DNA from: Limnomonas spitsbergensis
Lineage: Eukaryota > Chlorophyta > Chlorophyceae > Chlamydomonadales
Assembly: GCA_037349105.1 (NCBI GenBank)
Contig: JAYJMM010000064.1
Span: 928,957 to 992,956 of the forward strand
DNA: 64,000 nucleotides
Direction: 5' to 3'
The position numbers and the translations under genes were made by a program. The notes below the pieces were generated by a model that did not search any database, had not been told where the DNA came from, and saw nothing but the letters and a program-made list of their open reading frames with translations. This document shows positions 62,001-64,000 of the stretch, piece by piece (position 1 is the stretch's first letter; each line of letters opens with the position of its first letter).

Positions 62001-63943
62001 GGGTGGTTGGGTGGGTGGTTGGGTGGGTGGTTGGGTGGGAGAATATCCTAACGGGTATCAATGCCCCAATTGATTTGGATGACGTGGAAGAGGTGATCAG
62101 CGGTTGGTTGTGCGGGTGCCTGGGTGGGTGGATAGTTCTCTAAGCCCCATTTCTTAACTGTACCTGTCATTTAGTCATAGCGGCGGAGTGACAGTTCGAG
62201 AGGCAATCTCAGCAGTCACAAGTGCATAATCCGGAAACCTAGGTTTTATTGTGCCGGCCAGCGTAGTTGTATCTCCGTTTCGTCGTGATTTGTGATATAT
62301 CGAGCGCCTTCAAATAGCCACTGCTGGTTGAATAACCACGGGGTGGGATATGTTGCTACGGCCCCAAGCCACGCTGTTTGCTGAACCTCCATGCCCTAGT
62401 AGGGCGTAGCTTTCTCCCTTTCTTTGTTCAGATGTGCAAACAAAAAACTGACTCACAAAGCTTCAAGGGAGGTCAGCAGCCCGATCTCGGTCGGAAGCTT
62501 CCGGATTCCATTGTTTGACAGCCACCTGTGAGACGCAGGGATGACACCGCAATGAGATGTTTGGTTGTATATCCACGGGGTGGGTTTGTTGGTTAGGCTA
62601 TCACACACACCTCCCTCTGAATGGTGTCAAAGGCCCGGACTGGGATGGTGCGGAAGAGGTGAGCGACGGGTGGGTGTGTGGTGGGTGGACGTCCTATGGT
62701 TGGTTGGTTGGGTGGGTGGGTGGGTGGGTGGGTGGTTGGATGTCATATGGTTGAGTGGGTGGGTGGGTGGGTGTCATATGGATGTTTGGGTGGGTGGGTG
62801 GGTGGGTGGGTGGGTAGATGTCACATGGTTGGGTGGGTGGGGGGTGGGTGGGTGGTTGGGTGCGTGGGTGGGTGGGTGGGTGGGTGGATCCTGATGATTT
62901 TGCTTGAATAATATAAATAATAAATAAAAACAAAGTAAGGAGGTATGAATGCATGGATTAAGCCAACTGCCTGTTAAAATAAAAGGTATAAAAACACACA
63001 TGCCCACAAACCCTAAACCCTAAGCCTAAAGCCTTGTCTCCAGGTTTTGGCATGGGCGACTTATTTGCTGGCAAGCTGCCCGTCCACTTGTAACAAAGCA
63101 AATGCTCATAAACCCTAGATCCTAAACCCTAAACCCTACACCCTTGCTCCCCAGGTTTTGGCGTTCGACTTCTTTGCTCGTCGATGTGGTGGACGGGGTG
63201 GAGCTTGTGCTGGTCGCGCATGATTATAATCATATAATAAATGTGTGAATCAAAGAAGTCGATTATCAATCCTTGTCCAACAAATGCCGGACCTGTCTCC
63301 CCAGGTGTTGGCCTGGACAACGTCTTTGCTGGACGATGTGGTGGACGGGGTGGAGCTTGTGCTGGTCGCGCATAATAATTATCATATAATAAATGTGTGA
63401 ATCAAAGAAGTCGATTATCAATCCTTGTCCAACAAATGCCGGACCTGTCTCCCCAGGTGTTGGCCTGGACAACCTCTTTGCAAGCAAGCTACCTGTCAAA
63501 TTGTATCAAAACAAAAAGTGCCTAACCCTCATCCCCAGGTATTGGCGTGGACAACGTCTTTGCTGGACGATGTGGTGGACGGGGTGGAGCTTGCGTTGGT
63601 CGCGCATAAAGAGCCGGCAGCAGCTGTTGTATCAAAACAAATGCCAAACCTGTGTCCCCAGGTGTTGGCGTGGACGGCTTTCTTGCAAGCAAGCTGTCCG
63701 TCAAAATGTATTAAAAACAAAATGCCCCTAAGCCCTAAACCTTATACCCTTACCCTAAACCCTCGCCCCCCCAGGTGTTGGCCTGGACAACGTCTTTGCT
63801 GGACGATGTGGTGGACGGGGTGGAGCTGGCGCTGGTCGCGCATAAAGAGTCGACAGCAGCTGCGGCGGCGGCGGCGGCAGCAGCGGCTGCTGCTGGGAAT
63901 TCGGATGGTGGCTTGGGCTCGCCTGCCCTGAAGGCACCTGGAG
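46929..63943 (+). CDS. Rrp6/EXOSC10-like nuclear exosome nuclease, N-terminal (PMC2NT-like) part, runs off window
   Basis: Rrp6/EXOSC10 is the 3'-5' exoribonuclease of the nuclear exosome. Its N-terminal PMC2NT domain binds the cofactor Rrp47/C1D. Exons: 46929-47051, 59651-59731, 61347-61433 and 63775-63943, all joined in phase 0. The product runs [20 protein letters not shown], ..[40 protein letters not shown], ..[14 protein letters not shown], ..[20 protein letters not shown]. The pattern A..AL..L...S..LP....FYY..SFPAF followed by helices fits PMC2NT as I know it. A KRQR basic cluster could be a nuclear signal. The nuclease (DEDD) and HRDC domains would lie beyond 64000, so the assignment is moderate. 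The start is the first ATG after an in-frame TAA. Confidence 0.6.
47085..47345 (+). pseudogene. Two echoes of Rrp6-like exon 1
   Basis: Decayed copies of caaagcgcagcgcgccttaa, tggccctcattgacactg appear at about 47139-47175 (cagcgcagcttgtacgggct, gttctcgttgacacc) and 47258-47295 (cgcagcgtgccctggctg, ttctcattgaccc). They are set in units of about 120 bp that also repeat the following intron (ggcatgggg, ttttccatgg). Confidence 0.7.
47350..51866. repeat. 68-bp satellite, about 66 copies
   Basis: The unit contains cagccaacactgacagcacc, ccatcccagtgcttctctta and gtgggcaccagaccaggggg. A few units carry 1-3 base insertions (47933, 49833, 50995, 51462). Diagnostic variants (ggtcgcc, ggccgccggg, gtgagcacc) recur in blocks. 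It lies in the first intron of the Rrp6-like gene. A reading frame of 61 codons recurs on the minus strand in most units but is a by-product. Confidence 0.97.
51867..52100. other. no gene seen
   Basis: Short unique stretch with a palindromic ggccttaggcc near 51942 and GGCC-rich text resembling 33790-33990. Confidence 0.5.
52101..53665. repeat. 20-bp satellite, about 78 copies
   Basis: The unit is tgtgggtgtggacatggtca, with gacacggcta and ggccttg variants and 21-base units (gtgggacacgg). Larger blocks are duplicated: 52160-52440 resembles 52680-52975, and a block around 53370-53460 is repeated three times. Confidence 0.97.
54012..54206. mobile_element. Family-D element with GGGTAACCC ends
   Basis: Opens gggtaacccggtacggaag and ends cactgggtaaccca. 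The interior holds repeated acggtacggt and cgatacgatacgg. The near-palindromic termini at both ends suggest a small DNA-type element. It is preceded by an 18-G run. Confidence 0.5.
54245..54600. repeat. 7-bp array ggggcat
   Basis: Runs of ggggcatggggcatggggc with occasional gcggcat, ggggctt and gaggcat variants. All frames are open on both strands. Confidence 0.95.
54725..55015. repeat. Approximately 19-bp G-rich array
   Basis: Units of catgcagggaggggagggg with gcatggggaggggagg variants. Strongly G-rich on the plus strand. Confidence 0.93.
55095..58010. repeat. 12-bp satellite catggggagggg, about 240 copies
   Basis: Nearly uninterrupted for 2.9 kb, with gaac, gagg and ggtg variants grouped in blocks (the gaac variant dominates 55500-56400). 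Every frame on both strands is open, producing spurious frames of up to about 940 codons. Dense G4-compatible runs lie on the plus (transcribed-sense) strand. Confidence 0.97.
58012..58095 (-). CDS. Candidate unidentified minus-strand exon
   Basis: On the minus strand, tacccctgccgtaaaag leads into [20 protein letters not shown] and YKFR before gtgaac. The segment is unique and amphipathic. It may belong with the S..DDK.C.S shards at 53.7-55.1 kb as a nested or transposed gene fragment. No family recognised. Confidence 0.25.
58095..58330. mobile_element. Family-D related block
   Basis: Starts gggttacccagtacagcc and continues with ctgtaccgcgctgtactgc and tgtccgtaccgtacttg units (16-18 bp, five copies). 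No matching right end was found. Confidence 0.4.
58575..59105. repeat. 16-bp array cagctgtttgaattcc, about 33 copies
   Basis: Units alternate between ttgaattcccagctgt and ttgacttcccagctgt. It is immediately upstream of the exon-2 echo series of the Rrp6-like gene, and contains a cag each unit that could act as a decoy acceptor. Confidence 0.95.
59120..59650 (+). pseudogene. Echo copies of Rrp6-like exon 2
   Basis: Copies begin after ctgcag or atgcag at about 59136, 59229 and 59319, plus one lacking the acceptor at about 59417. Each repeats decayed [13 protein letters not shown] codons (for example [14 protein letters not shown] at 59319). The tail of the block is a 14-bp tcacacctggctgtac array (59475-59630). 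Confidence 0.72.
59651..59731 (+). CDS. Rrp6-like exon 2 (SFPAF segment)
   Basis: Between tctgcag and gtgagt the frame reads [20 protein letters not shown], then STLESCA. Joined to exon 1 it gives [12 protein letters not shown], the most recognisable part of a PMC2NT domain. Phase 0 at both ends. A decayed copy of the 3' half follows at about 59812-59870. Confidence 0.72.
59920..60740. repeat. About 23-bp array with CCCTAAA cores, about 35 copies
   Basis: Units read ccctaaaccctagggaccta plus gtacc. The telomere-like ccctaaa is embedded in each. Variants (tatgacc, ccaggga) cluster locally. Confidence 0.95.
60785..60945 (+). mobile_element. Family-B element, full-length-like
   Basis: Reads acggcaacggcgcggatgtg, gctttggcccaggctgcgct, gtttcttaactctcac and a t-rich ttttttttctttctcc tail. 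It is preceded by another partial head (acggtaacggcgcgatgc). Confidence 0.65.
60955..61240 (+). pseudogene. Echo copies of Rrp6-like exon 3 start, with a 29-bp repeat
   Basis: Copies of cagaccctcatg lie at 60953 (QTLMVPGM) and about 61196 ([10 protein letters not shown]). Each is preceded by cccag or caacag and followed by cccagtacctcct. Between them six ~29-bp units of tacattactctttatgtg are found. Confidence 0.7.
61347..61433 (+). CDS. Rrp6-like exon 3
   Basis: After tcccag and before gtgagc the frame reads [20 protein letters not shown], then APDWDDAEE. 87 bases, phase 0 at both ends. The basic RPKRQR followed by an acidic DWDDAEE is kept in the downstream echoes. Confidence 0.68.
61480..62100 (+). 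pseudogene. Echoes of Rrp6-like exon 3 (3' part), six copies with splice donors
   Basis: Copies of [10 protein letters not shown] followed by gtgagc, gtgaga or gtgatc end at about 61541, 61655, 61767, 61870 (stop and altered donor), 61980 and 62093. Those at 61655 and 61980 also include the RPKR.RA part. After each donor the intron begins ggttggttgggtgggtggg, so donor and G-rich tract were copied together. A seventh lies near 62680. Confidence 0.75.
62100..63040. repeat. Intron with GGGT repeats, family-B copy and one exon-3 echo
   Basis: 62336-62430 is a family-B element. About 62626-62660 is an exon-3 echo (GPDWDGAEE then gtgagc). 62690-62886 is a ggtgggtgggtggttggg array. The remainder shows no coding signal. 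ccctaaaccctaa appears at 63010 and 63120. Confidence 0.75.
63044..63774 (+). pseudogene. Six echoes of Rrp6-like exon 4
   Basis: Copies begin after ccccag or ctccag at 63044, 63155, 63305, 63457, 63539 and 63662. Two versions occur. Long: [20 protein letters not shown], at 63155 (frameshifted), 63305 and 63539. Short: [16 protein letters not shown], at 63044, 63457 and 63662. The 63539 copy stays open through [10 protein letters not shown] caaagaagtcgattatcaat plus ccttgtcc block is also duplicated (63249 and 63403). Confidence 0.75.
63775..63943 (+). CDS. Rrp6-like exon 4 with poly-Ala run
   Basis: After ccccag the frame reads [26 protein letters not shown], a run of 14 alanines from gcg/gca triplets, then [16 protein letters not shown], with a likely donor gtgcgg at 63944. 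Frame continues exon 3 (DDAEE-VLAW). If unspliced it would stop at 63969. The helix would close the PMC2NT-like domain. Confidence 0.6.
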
Positions 63944-64000
63944 GTGCGGCTCGGTATTTTTTATCATAATTAACGGGATGGTATTAGTGTTATGATTGGT

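Overview
This is eukaryotic nuclear DNA, probably from a unicellular alga of the green lineage, though that is an inference. The evidence is spliced genes with GT..AG introns, many interstitial TTTAGGG/CCCTAAA telomere-type blocks, and a short interspersed element (SINE) with a tRNA-like head. No bacterial gene, operon or CRISPR was seen. Most of the 64 kb is tandem repeat with unit lengths of 7 to 163 bp, and nearly all long open frames are by-products of these arrays.

Three spliced genes could be pieced together by hand. In each, neighbouring exons keep compatible splice phases. (1) Plus strand, about 2.9-26.0 kb: a prolyl 4-hydroxylase (P4H) type 2-oxoglutarate/Fe(II) dioxygenase. It has the RTSS segment, HYD iron-binding motif, AT.IIYL..T..GG.TFFP segment, PVKGRAMLFW strand, and the distal SLHA histidine plus GDKW lysine before the stop at 25954. 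Its first exon or exons were not found. (2) Minus strand, from 46219 down to at least 32577: a GNAT-fold N-acetyltransferase. Exon 1 is intact, the acetyl-CoA loop reads YRRQGIGKQLL, and motif B reads NPNALAFYTKYGF. A 105-residue Ala/Gly/Pro/Glu-rich exon is inserted mid-domain and the tail is Gln-rich then basic. (3) Plus strand, from 46929 past the right edge: a protein whose N-terminus resembles the PMC2NT domain of the nuclear exosome nuclease Rrp6/EXOSC10. The nuclease domain would lie outside the window. Genes 2 and 3 are divergent and share a 709-bp non-repetitive gap that is the likely bidirectional promoter. Genes 1 and 2 converge at about 29-32 kb.

The striking feature is the architecture. 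Almost every exon sits beside a series of decayed tandem copies of itself ('exon echoes'), many keeping the splice acceptor or donor. Several large satellites appear to have grown from those echoes. A 16-bp, 3.5-kb array lies inside a copy of P4H exon 4. A 124-bp, 7.5-kb satellite joins the end of that exon to a dispersed SINE-like element. A ~43-bp array repeats the last codons and splice donor of a GNAT exon about 18 times. A 119-bp array repeats a whole GNAT tail exon 8 times. Two Rrp6-like exons are echoed 7-8 times.

Layout: 0-2.1 kb 104-bp satellite; 2.9-29.2 kb P4H exons, echoes and satellites; 29.2-32.5 kb convergent zone with a 163-bp array; 32.6-46.2 kb GNAT gene; 46.2-46.9 kb promoter; 46.9-64 kb Rrp6-like gene, whose 12.6-kb first intron holds 68-bp, 20-bp, 12-bp and 16-bp satellites. 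Five dispersed repeat families are interspersed.
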